Source: Gammaproteobacteria bacterium HGW-Gammaproteobacteria-15 (GTDB lineage Bacteria > Pseudomonadota > Gammaproteobacteria > Enterobacterales > Alteromonadaceae). Taken from it: a DNA stretch of 64,000 nucleotides. The stretch is from positions 310,001-374,000 of the forward strand of contig PGZF01000004.1 in NCBI GenBank assembly GCA_002840125.1. Reading direction: 5' to 3'. The first letter of the stretch is position 1. Every line of letters begins with the position of its first letter. Of the stretch, positions 48,059 to 58,023 are shown piece after piece. The translations under genes were made by a program, and so were the position numbers. The notes beneath the pieces were generated by a model. It worked only from the letters and a program-made list of their open reading frames with translations, had not been told where the DNA came from and ran no database searches.

Positions 48059-49366
48059 TCAGGCTGTTTTGCCAGCGTCAGCATTATTGAATACTTGCAA
48101 GTCTAAGCAGTGTTCACTGCGGGCGACAAGACAGGAAACCATCGCATCGCCGCAGATATTTACTGCTGTTCTGGTCATATCCAGTAGCCGGTCAATACCG
48201 ATAATCAGCGCTATACCCTCAACTGGCAAACCCACCGAGGTCAGCACCATTGCCAGCATCACCATACCTACTCCAGGTACGCCGGCAGTGCCGATGGATG
48301 CCAGCGTTGCTGTCAGGATCACCATCAGGTAACTACTCAGGCCCAGCTCAATATTATAAACCTGCGCAATAAATACCGTTGCTACGCCCTGCATAATCGC
48401 CGTACCGTCCATGTTGATGGTGGCGCCCAGCGGTATGCTAAAAGAAGCCACTTTATTGTCAACCCCCAGTTTTTGGGTGACGGTGGCCAGATTGCTGGCA
48501 ATAGTCGCATTGCTGCTTGAGGTAGAAAAAGCAAATAAGGCGGTTTCTTTCATCTTGGTAAAAAACGTCAGCGGGTTTAATCTGCCCAAAACAGCAAGCA
48601 GTGTGCCGTATACCACGAAGGCATGTAGTACCAGCACAAACAGCACCAAGCCCAGATACCAGCCCAGGTTGCCAAGGTTCTCCAACTCTAAACTGGTAAA
48701 TTGTTTCGCCATGAGAAAGAACACCCCATAGGGCGATAACTGCATAACAATATTTACCAGCTTCATTACTATGACATTCAGGTCTGCAAACAACTGGCGC
48801 ATCCGTTCACCAGCGCTATCAGCAAGTGCAATGGATAAGCCAAATAATACTGCAAACACAATGATCTGCAGCATTTCACCTTGCGCCATCGCGGCGATAG
48901 GATTGCTGGGAAACATATTAATAAAAACCTGAACGGTTGAGGGCGGCAGTGATGGGCTGAAGCTTTGTTGTAGTGGTAAATTAATACCTGCTCCGGGCTT
49001 TAGCAGCAATGCCATACCAATGGCTATGCTGATTGCCAGCGCAGTAGTCAGAATATAAAGCAGTATGGTTTTACTGCCAATCCGGCCCAGAGTACGAATG
49101 TCCGTTAAGCTGCTGGTACCACATACTAACGACACAAACACCAGTGGCACTACCAGCATTTGCAGACTATTAATAAAAATCTGGCCGCCAGCGTGAAACA
49201 CGCCGTCGATTAGAAAGGCTTTGATGTTCACCGGATTAAGCCCTAGCGGAAGGGGGTAATCTGGGATATCTGTCAGCAGATACTGTAAACTCAGGCCAAC
49301 AAAGATGCCCAAGGCCATAGCAATAAGGATCCGCACCGTCAGGGAGGCTTTTTTAGTTGTAGTCAT
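48059..49366 (-). CDS. Dicarboxylate/amino acid:cation symporter (DAACS)
   Basis: A 435-residue inner-membrane carrier of the GltP/DctA/SstT group. Seen motifs: FSTSSSNATIASNLATVT (serine-rich hairpin 1), LGATINMDGTAIMQGVATVF and GTAGVPGVGMVMLAMVL. Substrates of the family are glutamate, aspartate, serine or C4-dicarboxylates. It is downstream of the amidohydrolase operon on the same strand, with a hairpin between, so it may import the released amino acids. ATG 49366 (MTTTKKASLTVRI) is preferred over the upstream frame. Confidence 0.9.
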   Translation of the reverse strand: MTTTKKASLTVRILIAMALGIFVGLSLQYLLTDIPDYPLPLGLNPVNIKAFLIDGVFHAGGQIFINSLQMLVVPLVFVSLVCGTSSLTDIRTLGRIGSKTILLYILTTALAISIAIGMALLLKPGAGINLPLQQSFSPSLPPSTVQVFINMFPSNPIAAMAQGEMLQIIVFAVLFGLSIALADSAGERMRQLFADLNVIVMKLVNIVMQLSPYGVFFLMAKQFTSLELENLGNLGWYLGLVLFVLVLHAFVVYGTLLAVLGRLNPLTFFTKMKETALFAFSTSSSNATIASNLATVTQKLGVDNKVASFSIPLGATINMDGTAIMQGVATVFIAQVYNIELGLSSYLMVILTATLASIGTAGVPGVGMVMLAMVLTSVGLPVEGIALIIGIDRLLDMTRTAVNICGDAMVSCLVARSEHCLDLQVFNNADAGKTA

Positions 49367-49420
49367 AATGGCTATCTTCTGAAAAACGTTGTCTTTGAAG
49401 GAGATTGCTTGTGGATTTGG

Positions 49421-49444
49421 GAAGGCCGGCAACGACCGGCCTTC
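49421..49444 (-). other. GC-rich hairpin between the amidohydrolases and the symporter
   Basis: GAAGGCCGG / CCGGCCTTC stem, 9 bp, 6-base loop, without a T run on the minus strand. It probably stabilises the upstream message or reduces read-through into the symporter. Confidence 0.5.
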
Positions 49445-49457
49445 GTTACTATTTTAC

Positions 49458-51215
49458 TTATTCGGCGATAAAGCGAACATTATCCAGTTCAAACCAGAAT
49501 ACCTGGCCTGAAGCGCGTTTCGCACCAAACTTAACCTGATAAATCTGGCTCGACTCCAACTCTTGGCTGAGAGTTGAAAACGGTACTTCTATTGTCTGCC
49601 AGTCAGTTCCGGCAGTAAAGGAGGTGTTGGCTTTACTTGTGCCGCTGCTGATCTCCAGAATATACTCTTCACCGTCACCTCTTATATCAAAGCTGATGCC
49701 GTTAAAAGCGCTGGCATCTGCCGGTATTACACTGCCGGGGTTCAGTGGCAGCACAATATAAGCATATGGTTGTGGTTTTTGCGCCAGTTTTGCCGATACG
49801 TGTAACGCTTTGTTGTTTGCTGATCGTGTTACCGGCTGACTGATCACAAGGCTTCTGGGAAAGCCATAATCGGTTTCGGCAAGCCGCGTTGCCATGCCAG
49901 TGGTTAAGCCATCCTGACTGTCAAAATCATCAATTACTGTATTTGCTGCTACAGCCATAGGTGCTGCCGGACCTTGCTGGGTTGTCAATTTACCGGTTTT
50001 AACCACCATATTGCCATCAACAAACACATACTCGGTGTTACGATAGTCCGCGATCTTTTTCCATGGTGCACCTTTAACCAGCACAAAATCGGCACGTTTC
50101 CCCACTTCAATAGTACCCCGGTCATGCTTTAATCCCAGCACTGCGGCGCTGTTGGCTGTGCCTGCGATGACTGCCTGGGCAGGTGTTAAGCCAAAATCGA
50201 CCAACAATTCGAGTTCTCTTAGCGTGGATTCACCGAAGGGGGTGGCACCAATGCCGGAATCGGTGCCAACCGCAATTGGAATGCCCGCTTTGGCCAGTAA
50301 CTGCAAGTTATAGCGTGACATTGCCTGACGGTGCATCACCAGAGCTTGCTGCGCCTTGGTATTGTTTTGTGTTTTATCCGGCCGTGGCTCGTATACCGCC
50401 AGCGTGGGGGCATAATACAGCTTATTGCTTTGCATCAGGCTTACCAGTTCGTTATCGGCTTTTCGATCCTGAATAGCATGCACAATGGCGCTGACATTGG
50501 CTTCTGCCGCTGTTTTAGCGCCATCGACGGTGACGGTATGGGTTACCACCGGCAGATTCAGCTGTTTTGCTTCAGCGGTAATAGCTGACAAAGCATCAAT
50601 ATTAATACTACTGTTATTAATGCGGTTGCCATAACGCCAGCCGTCGGCAAACACTTTGATCATGTCCGGCTGGTAAGGCTGTAACTGTTTGATGGCAGTT
50701 TGGCCTTCCAGTGCGGAGGTCGCCAATCGGGTCATATTTTCATCACCCCAGTCGGCACCATGGCCACCCGGTGTTGCTGTGCGGGCGGTGTAAATCACAT
50801 GCGGTGACACCAGAGTTTTGTGCCACTGTCGTTTAGGATTGAAGGACTCCGGCGCTGAGTGATAATCGGTTGCTGTGGTAACACCACTTTGCAGCAATAA
50901 GGTGGCGATATCGGCGCGGCTGACTCCGCCCATATTGGTCCAATGAACATGCACATCAATCAGGCCCGGCAGCATACTTAAACCTTTGCCCTCTACTACC
51001 TGTGTTCCTTCTGGCGTAGTAAGGTGGCTGCCAATACTCTCAAAACGCCCATTGCGCAGTAGTACATCGGCTTGAAAGGGTGCTTTGCCGGTGGCGTCAA
51101 ATATCATAACGTTACGGATTAAGGTATCCGCCTGCACATCAGTTGCCAAAGCTCCCCAACTGCAGACGCTAAGAGCTAACACGGCAAGGTGGGTATACAC
51201 TTTGTGTAATGTCAT
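49458..51215 (-). CDS. Exported amidohydrolase with C-terminal CIA30-like domain
   Basis: A 585-residue enzyme. Signal peptide (1-24), amidohydrolase metal-dependent domain with HxH as H89 and H91 (LIDVHVHW), a Lys in MIKVFADG (possible bridging carbamate), His in VVTHT, and the final Asp in GTDSGIGATPFGE. The last 165 residues (from about 420: VIDDFDSQDGLTTGMATRL) look like a CIA30/galactose-binding-like beta sandwich. Relatives act on N-acyl or cyclic amide substrates, or on prolyl dipeptides. Third amidohydrolase of the operon, 2 bases after the second. Confidence 0.85.
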   Translation of the reverse strand: MTLHKVYTHLAVLALSVCSWGALATDVQADTLIRNVMIFDATGKAPFQADVLLRNGRFESIGSHLTTPEGTQVVEGKGLSMLPGLIDVHVHWTNMGGVSRADIATLLLQSGVTTATDYHSAPESFNPKRQWHKTLVSPHVIYTARTATPGGHGADWGDENMTRLATSALEGQTAIKQLQPYQPDMIKVFADGWRYGNRINNSSINIDALSAITAEAKQLNLPVVTHTVTVDGAKTAAEANVSAIVHAIQDRKADNELVSLMQSNKLYYAPTLAVYEPRPDKTQNNTKAQQALVMHRQAMSRYNLQLLAKAGIPIAVGTDSGIGATPFGESTLRELELLVDFGLTPAQAVIAGTANSAAVLGLKHDRGTIEVGKRADFVLVKGAPWKKIADYRNTEYVFVDGNMVVKTGKLTTQQGPAAPMAVAANTVIDDFDSQDGLTTGMATRLAETDYGFPRSLVISQPVTRSANNKALHVSAKLAQKPQPYAYIVLPLNPGSVIPADASAFNGISFDIRGDGEEYILEISSGTSKANTSFTAGTDWQTIEVPFSTLSQELESSQIYQVKFGAKRASGQVFWFELDNVRFIAE

Positions 51216-51217
51216 CT

Positions 51218-52489
51218 TTATTGTCCTTGCCGGTTATCTGTTAAGGCCGCTGCCGGTTGCAGGGTTTTAATGTATTTTGTTTCCAGTTGGTTTTGTCGGG
51301 AGGTTAACGGTTGCTTTATACCATTAATATACAGGCTGGTGAGTTCGGTTAGGGGTTCAAAGGGATCTCCGGACCAAATGGCTAAATTCGCCTTTTGACC
51401 AACAGCCACAGTACCGAAGTCGGTAGCGCCAAATACGCGGGCAGGCCTTACAGTGACCGCTTGCAAGGCGATGTCAAACGGCAAGCCACGAGCTACCGCC
51501 ATCCCGGCGAAAAAGCGGATTTTACTGGCATCATGTGCGGATGAACCGCCTTTGAGAATAATATTTACCCCGGCTTGATGCAACTTGGCGGTATTTTCGG
51601 CAGAGGCTGCTATCTCATCAAAACTCGACGGTAGGTTATTGGTTGGATCAATAATCACGGTAACGCCCGACGCAGCAATGTCGTTCGCAACCTGCCAACC
51701 TTCGGCGGCACCAAGCAGCACCAACTGTAGTTTTTCCTGCTGGCTAAGTTGCAATAATGCCAGGATATCTGAGGCGCGATCGACTTTGGCAATCAGCGGC
51801 TTTTTCCCCTGGATAATTGGTAACAGCGCGTCCAGATCGACAACAGACCACTCTTTGGCAGTAAGCTCACCTTTGGCAAAAGCAGATTTATTGCGGGCAT
51901 AACGCTTCACATCTGCCAGCTCGGCTTGTAATTGCACAAAGAGTGCGCCTCTGCCTGCGGCTTGGGTACGCATTTCCCACACCACGGCGGTTTGGGCGCT
52001 AATTTCGGGTTTGGCGCCGAGATGTAAAATTGCGGCTTGACCAGCAAAATTAGCATTACCGGCACCGGCATTAGGGATCACAATTGCACTACTAACTCCA
52101 CCCTGTCGGGCTACGGCAATAGCAGTGGAGTGGGGGTTAATGGCGTACTTTACATCATAACCGGCGCTGACCGCTGCGGCTCGGCTGCCGGTTTCGGCTG
52201 CATTAGCACCGCCGCTGATTTCTACCATGCCCAATAAAGTATCGGTGGCTACCAGCCCTGGTGTGACGACTTTACCAGACAGATCCTGTAGTACTGCATT
52301 GGCAGGTAAGGTTAAATTTGTACCAATAGCATTAATTTTGCCGTCTTTAATTAACACTGTGATGTTTTCCAACGTGCCAGCCGAGGCCGCGGTATGTACT
52401 TTGACATTTTGCAGCGCGATGGTTTGTGCCGTTAATTGGCAACTGGTCAGGATGGCGATACTGATAAGAAAAGCATTTAAGTTATTCAT
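51218..52489 (-). CDS. Amidohydrolase-family protein without HxH metal motif (probable pseudoenzyme)
   Basis: A 423-residue exported protein (signal peptide 1-22) with the amidohydrolase fold: N-terminal beta sandwich (IALQNVKVHTAASAGTLENI) and the C-terminal return strand (GTVAVGQKANLAIWSGDPFE). Where active members read PGxIDxHxH, this one reads PGLVATDTLLG (residues 78-87): both metal His are missing, although SSAHD near the end survives. It overlaps the active amidohydrolase by 8 bases. Loss of the metal site in an intact frame suggests a structural or regulatory partner subunit. Confidence 0.85.
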   Translation of the reverse strand: MNNLNAFLISIAILTSCQLTAQTIALQNVKVHTAASAGTLENITVLIKDGKINAIGTNLTLPANAVLQDLSGKVVTPGLVATDTLLGMVEISGGANAAETGSRAAAVSAGYDVKYAINPHSTAIAVARQGGVSSAIVIPNAGAGNANFAGQAAILHLGAKPEISAQTAVVWEMRTQAAGRGALFVQLQAELADVKRYARNKSAFAKGELTAKEWSVVDLDALLPIIQGKKPLIAKVDRASDILALLQLSQQEKLQLVLLGAAEGWQVANDIAASGVTVIIDPTNNLPSSFDEIAASAENTAKLHQAGVNIILKGGSSAHDASKIRFFAGMAVARGLPFDIALQAVTVRPARVFGATDFGTVAVGQKANLAIWSGDPFEPLTELTSLYINGIKQPLTSRQNQLETKYIKTLQPAAALTDNRQGQ

Positions 52490-53825
52490 TATTTGCCTCC
52501 AATGCGGGCTGCCCTAATAGAAAATCGGATTCCGGCGCAGTAGCGGCTTGTGTCCGATCGACCAGCAACACGCCGTCGATATACACTTTTTCGGCCACCG
52601 CATAGACACTAAAGGGATCGGCGGACCATACCACAACATCTGCCATCTTTCCGGGCTCCAAACTGCCAGTTCGATCAGCAATAGCCATTGATACTGCCGG
52701 GTTTAGGGTAATCCAGCGTATAGCTTCTTCCCGGCTGATGGTTTTATTTACCCGCTTAGCGGAGGCTATTGCCATGGCGGCTTCAATATTTAGCCGTTGG
52801 ATCAGAGTTGCGCTATCAGAATGCAGCATGGTATGCACACCAGCCCACTCAAGCGCAGCGACATTCAGAGGCACAGCATCATAGGCTTCCAGTTTAAAGC
52901 CCCAGCGATCTGCCCAGGTAGCGATAGCGATATTTTCTTTTGCCAGTATATCGGCAATTTTGTAGGCTTCTGTCGCGTGGTGAAAGGCAGTAATGTTGAA
53001 GCCAAACTCCTTGGATAAATCAATCATCTGCATCATTTCGTCGGCGCGGTAGCAGTGGATATGTGTATCTATTTCACCTGCCAAAATACCGGCGAGGGTT
53101 TCCAGCTTCAAATCCACTTTAAAAGCGCTGCGGTCTTTAGTGGTATTGCGCCTTTCCAAATACGCCTGGGCGTCAATAAAGGCGCTGCGAAATCCGGCCA
53201 TATTACCCATACGGGTGAAAGGATCATTGCCTCGGGCAGCATAGGTAATAGGGTTTTCGCCACAGGCCATTTTTGCGCCATAGCGGGCAGCAGGGAATTT
53301 CATCGCCTGCACACTTACTGCCGGCACATTTTTAATGGTAACACTGCGGCCACCGAACAAATTGGCAGAGCCTGGCAAAATGGCCAGTGTGGTTACGCCA
53401 CCGCGGCGTGCTTGTTCAAAGCCTGGGTCTTGCGGCCAGATAGAATGCTCTGCCCATACCTCAGCGGTATTTTTTGCAGTCTTTTCGTTGCCATTACGCA
53501 TTGACGGTACACCAGGGGAAGAAAATACCCCTAAGTGTGAATGGATATCAATAATACCCGGAGTTACCCATTTACCTTTGCCATCAATCACTACAGCATC
53601 GGCGGGTATAGCGATATTCTCACCCACTTGCAGTATTTTGCCATTTTGCAAAATCACGGTGCCGCCATTTAATTGCGGGCCAGCGGCAGTAAGTATGGTG
53701 GCGCCGACAATAGCTGTAGTGGGAGATGAGGCAGGTTTATAGGTTGAAGGATATGGCGCTTCAGGTTGAGCCTGAACCGCACCAGAGGCTGTCACCAGCG
53801 CTAAAATCAGTGCACGTGGGTTCAT
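52482..53825 (-). CDS. Exported amidohydrolase, HxH intact
   Basis: A 447-residue metal-dependent hydrolase: signal peptide (1-20), beta-sandwich start (AIVGATILTAAGPQLNGGTV), HxH as H95 and H97 (GIIDIHSHLG), then IDTHIHCY, NITAFHHATEAYKI and MLHSDSATL for the remaining ligands, and the closing segment GSLEPGKMADVVVWSADPF. It resembles imidazolonepropionase-like or dipeptidase-like amidohydrolases found in Alteromonadales; no substrate is known. First enzyme gene after the TonB receptor, 83 bases downstream. Confidence 0.88.
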   Translation of the reverse strand: MNPRALILALVTASGAVQAQPEAPYPSTYKPASSPTTAIVGATILTAAGPQLNGGTVILQNGKILQVGENIAIPADAVVIDGKGKWVTPGIIDIHSHLGVFSSPGVPSMRNGNEKTAKNTAEVWAEHSIWPQDPGFEQARRGGVTTLAILPGSANLFGGRSVTIKNVPAVSVQAMKFPAARYGAKMACGENPITYAARGNDPFTRMGNMAGFRSAFIDAQAYLERRNTTKDRSAFKVDLKLETLAGILAGEIDTHIHCYRADEMMQMIDLSKEFGFNITAFHHATEAYKIADILAKENIAIATWADRWGFKLEAYDAVPLNVAALEWAGVHTMLHSDSATLIQRLNIEAAMAIASAKRVNKTISREEAIRWITLNPAVSMAIADRTGSLEPGKMADVVVWSADPFSVYAVAEKVYIDGVLLVDRTQAATAPESDFLLGQPALEANNE

Positions 53826-53908
53826 TGTTGCTTTCCTCGTAATAATATTTTACGTAAAAGTGATGTATAACTGCCCGGTGCCATTAAGGCTCCGGGAACG
53901 AGGCGTAA

Positions 53909-56900
53909 TCAGAACTCCGTCTGGAACTGCACATAAAAGTAGCGTGGTGTGGCAGAATATAGCGAACCCATATAGCCGAATGTCTCGTCGGCCAGTGGCG
54001 GTGCTTTATCGAACAGGTTACGCACACCGATACGGATGCTGCTGTTACCCATAGCACTTTCATCAAAGCTGTATTGGCCGTACAGGTTTACCACAGTGTG
54101 ATCGTCTACCCGGTAGTAGTTACCGGCACTGTCTGACATCGAGGTGTCATCCACTTCACCGACATAGGTGGCATTTGCACCTACACGAACCTGATTATAG
54201 GTCCAGGTTAATGACGTGGATAAACGTAGTTTAGGGTTGCCGTTTTGCTCTATCAGATTAGCCGTTTCCGGCAGTACAGTGCCAATATTAATAGTACCGG
54301 CATCACGGGCAGCATATAGCTCGTTAATGGCATCTGGCACACCCCGGTTATAGGTCAACAGGCGTGATGCATTCAGGCTGTAATCAAAATCACCGAAGCG
54401 GGTGCCGTACAGCTTCCAGATTAAGCCAAAGTCGATACCCTCAACCGTTTGTGGCTGTAAGTTCTGGTATACATCATCGACATAAAGCACTTGCCCTGCT
54501 GGTTCCAGGCCAGTGCCGGCAAAGCGGGCAATATCATCTGCGGTTGGGTCAAGCCGGATAACATTTGGGTTAGTTGTGCCTTGTACCCGGTTTAAATAAT
54601 CCACTATCAGTGCATTACCCTCACCAAAAACGCCGACTATACCGGTTTGTTTAATTGACCAGTAATCTGCAGTAAAAGTAATGTTACCTAAAGCGTCAGG
54701 TAAAAACTGTGGCTGGATAACCGTACCTACCGTCCAGTTGGTTGACTCTTCCGGTTGTAATTCAGGGTTGCCGGCGCGACGTGCCGTGGCGACTGTATTA
54801 CCACTACATTGATTAAAAGAGCTGATACGGCCGGCACGTAAATCGGCTTCACAGAGCAAATAATCCACCCTGGTATTGCCGCGAGTTACCAGCGTGGCGT
54901 TTACCTGTTCCAGATTGGGAGCGCGGAAACCTTCAGAGTAAGCACCACGAAACCGCAGGCCCTCTACCACATCCCACGCCAGAGCTGCTTTAGGTTTAGC
55001 TACGCTACCAAAATCGCTGTAATCTTCAAAACGTCCGGCAAGTTGTAACGACAGTGAACGCATTAACGGAATATCCATTTCTGCAGACACCAGCGGTATC
55101 GCAAGTTCGGCGTAAGCCGATGCGACTTTACGCGAGCCTTTATTGTCGGGAGTAGGGCTGACACCGTACAAATTACTTTCGTTCAGCACCCCGGTTACTG
55201 TATCTAACCAAGTATAGGTACCATCGACATTTGGGTCACGATCATCAAGCTGGGTTTCACGACGAAACTCAACGCCGGCAGCAATACCGATATTGCCAGC
55301 CCAGTTTTGCAACACATCAGCTTTAGATACGTTGGCGTCCCACTGAAATAAGGTAGTTTCGTTACGGCGGTTTGAGTCAATTAAAATGGCGTCTAACGCG
55401 GCCTGTGAACTGATGGTACTGTCGGCTGATGGATTAAGCGGATCGCCACCGTTAAAGGGGTTAAATGCATCCGGTGTGGAAAGCGCCAGATTGGCTTGTA
55501 AAGCGGTGGCGCTGACACCTTGCTGGCGGTCGTCGACAGTAGCACCACTATACAACAATGCTGTCTCCCAATCCCAACCGCTGGTTTCACCGCGCAAACC
55601 ACCTAATAAGCGGAATTGCTCTGCTTTTACCCGTACTGTAGTGGGGCCTAAATCAGAAAATCGCAGCGCCAGAATACTAACAGGTAAGCCTGCCTCAGGC
55701 GCGTTAATATTGGCTAAACGGTTTGGATTGACTGTACCATCAGCAAACGTTACCGGGCCAAACGGGTTCCAGTAGTTTGTTGCCGGCACTGTCATCCGCA
55801 TTGAGGCAATGCTAAACACCGAATCTTGTACGCTCTCGGTTTTGGCTTGATAGAAACCCGCCTCACCAAACAGCTCCATGCCGTTATTCAGGTCATACTT
55901 GGCCATGGAGAACAGGTTCAGCCGCTTAAGATCAGGTGTAACCGCAACAGGATAATTCTGCCGTGCATCCCAACGCATATTCAGATCGTCACCGGTATAC
56001 GCCGGCGCACCATCATCAATACAACTGCCGTTGCCCAAATTGCTCAGACAACCGGCATTAGTGCCAGGCTGAACATGAAAAGCGCCGGCTGCGGTGGTTA
56101 TTGCAGTGCCATCTTGCATTACTCTGACATTGCCCTGTGTTTGGAAAGAACCCCAGGGAGTAGTGGTAGAGTCATTACGCAGTGCTGCATTGCCTTCCCA
56201 AGGTGTGCCGACAAATAACGGACTTAAATCGCCTAAGGAAGTAAAGGTTTGATCGCTGGCACGCAATGCTGAGCGGTCAGTATAGTTAACGAAAAAGGTG
56301 ATATTACCCATACCGTTGGCAATATCCTGGCCGAATAAACCGTTAAAGGTGACTTCATTCAGGTTGGTACCGGGCGCATCACCATACTGCACCTCAATAC
56401 GGGCGCCGTCAAAATCATCCTGATATTCCATATTCACTACGCCGGCTACAGCATCAGAGCCATAAATTGCACCCGCACCATCGCGCAGCACTTCAACACG
56501 TCTGAGGCCGTTTACCGGCGCAGTATTAGAGTTAAAAGTTAATACTGGTGCTAAATTGTCACTGGCCTGGCTGCTGGGATAGTTAACACCACGGCGGCCA
56601 TTTATTAATACCAGCGTGTTGCCTACGCCCAGGCCACGTAAGTCGACTGAACCTACGTCACCGCGGGCAAAGTTACTGCTAACCTGGCCGGAAGTCTGGT
56701 TAAAACTGACGTTGCCCATTTGCGGTATCGCGCGAAATAAGTCTTCACCGGAGGTTGCAGCTATAGTGGCAATTTCTTTGGCATCAATCACGCTTACTGG
56801 CAAAGAACCAGCAACGTCAGTACCGAAAATCCGGCTGCCAACCACGGAGATCTTTTCAACTTCTTTCTCTTTACTGCTGTTGGTTGCTTCTTGTGCTTGT

Positions 56901-56962
56901 GCTTCTGCCGCAATCAATGCCATAGCATTAATGGTCAGGATCAGACTTTTTTTTATTTTCAT
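53909..56962 (-). CDS. TonB-dependent receptor of the amidohydrolase locus
   Basis: A 1017-residue outer-membrane receptor: signal peptide (1-23, AEAQA), a TonB-box-like EKISVVGSRI, plug domain (about 50-180) with DVGSVDLRGLGVGNTLVLINGRRG and RRVEVLRDGAGAIYGSDAVAGVVN, and a long barrel ending in Phe (YFYVQFQTEF). This plug type is often encoded with peptidases and amidohydrolases. It heads the operon with the amidohydrolases. Its cargo is likely their substrate, such as a peptide or amide too large for porins. Confidence 0.92.
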   Translation of the reverse strand: MKIKKSLILTINAMALIAAEAQAQEATNSSKEKEVEKISVVGSRIFGTDVAGSLPVSVIDAKEIATIAATSGEDLFRAIPQMGNVSFNQTSGQVSSNFARGDVGSVDLRGLGVGNTLVLINGRRGVNYPSSQASDNLAPVLTFNSNTAPVNGLRRVEVLRDGAGAIYGSDAVAGVVNMEYQDDFDGARIEVQYGDAPGTNLNEVTFNGLFGQDIANGMGNITFFVNYTDRSALRASDQTFTSLGDLSPLFVGTPWEGNAALRNDSTTTPWGSFQTQGNVRVMQDGTAITTAAGAFHVQPGTNAGCLSNLGNGSCIDDGAPAYTGDDLNMRWDARQNYPVAVTPDLKRLNLFSMAKYDLNNGMELFGEAGFYQAKTESVQDSVFSIASMRMTVPATNYWNPFGPVTFADGTVNPNRLANINAPEAGLPVSILALRFSDLGPTTVRVKAEQFRLLGGLRGETSGWDWETALLYSGATVDDRQQGVSATALQANLALSTPDAFNPFNGGDPLNPSADSTISSQAALDAILIDSNRRNETTLFQWDANVSKADVLQNWAGNIGIAAGVEFRRETQLDDRDPNVDGTYTWLDTVTGVLNESNLYGVSPTPDNKGSRKVASAYAELAIPLVSAEMDIPLMRSLSLQLAGRFEDYSDFGSVAKPKAALAWDVVEGLRFRGAYSEGFRAPNLEQVNATLVTRGNTRVDYLLCEADLRAGRISSFNQCSGNTVATARRAGNPELQPEESTNWTVGTVIQPQFLPDALGNITFTADYWSIKQTGIVGVFGEGNALIVDYLNRVQGTTNPNVIRLDPTADDIARFAGTGLEPAGQVLYVDDVYQNLQPQTVEGIDFGLIWKLYGTRFGDFDYSLNASRLLTYNRGVPDAINELYAARDAGTINIGTVLPETANLIEQNGNPKLRLSTSLTWTYNQVRVGANATYVGEVDDTSMSDSAGNYYRVDDHTVVNLYGQYSFDESAMGNSSIRIGVRNLFDKAPPLADETFGYMGSLYSATPRYFYVQFQTEF

Positions 56963-57026
56963 GCTGGTTCTTCCTTCCTAATGCTCCTAGTGAGCAGCTG
57001 ATAAACTTGCTTGTCCTGAATTTCTG

Positions 57027-57048
57027 CCCGATATGTCGGGTCTTTTTT
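57027..57048 (+). terminator. Terminator-like hairpin in plus orientation
   Basis: CCCGA-TATG-TCGGG followed by TCTTTTTT. It reads as a terminator on the plus strand although all adjacent genes are on the minus strand; between the racemase gene and the TonB receptor. Confidence 0.5.
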
Positions 57049-57090
57049 ATTGAAAATACCACTTCGCATACACAACCAGCGCAGTGGGTA

Positions 57091-57831
57091 TCAGATTGGG
57101 TGTTTCGCTTCCGGCAGTGACGGCAATTTGCTTGTTATATGCGGTAAGGCAAAACTCACTGCCGCATCTGCATGAATTTGAGTTGAGTCATAACCGGGCA
57201 AAGGTAATTCATCGGTTGAAACCAGTAGCTGAATTTCGGTGCAGCCAAGAATGACGGCATCAGCGCCGGCCTGTTGCGCATCCTGTACCATACGGATAAT
57301 TTCCTTGCGTGAGTCCGGGCAGATCTGGCCGCAGCAAAGCTCGTCAAAGATAATCCGTTGTAACGCCTGGCGGTCTGCAACAGCAGGGACTTTGATATCA
57401 ATTCCTAACCCGGCCATGCGTTGGTGATAAAAGCCATGCTCCATGGTGTATTTAGTTGCCAGCAGCAAAACATTTTTGTGGCCATCAGCGCTAAGCCGGG
57501 CTGCTGTTTCCGTAATGATGTCTATTAAAGGGATTTGTCGAGCGCCGGTTGCAACCTGATCAGCAACTAAATGCATAGTATTGGTGCAAATGAGTATGCA
57601 ATCAGCACCGGCTTGCTGCAGACCTTTTGCTGCATCAGCCAACAGAGCTCCGGCTTGCGGCCATTGTCCGCGTTGCTGAAAACCGACGATTTGCGAGAAA
57701 TCCAATGAATTTAGCAGTATTTTAGCCGATGCCAGGCCACCCAATTGAGTTCTGACTGCCTCATTGATATAGCGATAGTAAGTTGCTGTTGATTCCCAAC
57801 TCATACCACCAAGCAACCCTATAGTTTTCAT
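57091..57831 (-). CDS. Aspartate/glutamate racemase family protein
   Basis: A 246-residue cytoplasmic racemase of the RacX/YgeA group: MKTIGLLGGMSWESTATYYR at the start, and two catalytic Cys, in CILICTNTMH (near residue 82) and in VILGCTEIQLL. Members interconvert L- and D-forms of Asp, Glu or other amino acids. It lies upstream of the TonB receptor on the same strand, and next to the divergent Lrp gene, so it probably belongs to the same pathway and would handle a D-amino acid released there. Confidence 0.9.
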   Translation of the reverse strand: MKTIGLLGGMSWESTATYYRYINEAVRTQLGGLASAKILLNSLDFSQIVGFQQRGQWPQAGALLADAAKGLQQAGADCILICTNTMHLVADQVATGARQIPLIDIITETAARLSADGHKNVLLLATKYTMEHGFYHQRMAGLGIDIKVPAVADRQALQRIIFDELCCGQICPDSRKEIIRMVQDAQQAGADAVILGCTEIQLLVSTDELPLPGYDSTQIHADAAVSFALPHITSKLPSLPEAKHPI

Positions 57832-58023
57832 AGCTCTTATCCTGCCTAATTTCTAACCAATTACTAAGCTACAATAATTGCCGCAGAAAAGGTGTGCTTT
57901 TTTTGTACTAAATTGGCATTATTTTGCATGTAACACGCGCATATTGTATTAAGCGCGCATTTTCATTGCGTGATGAAGGTTTCTATTATTCTGTTTTGTT
58001 ATATCTAATAACCAGGGGTGAGT

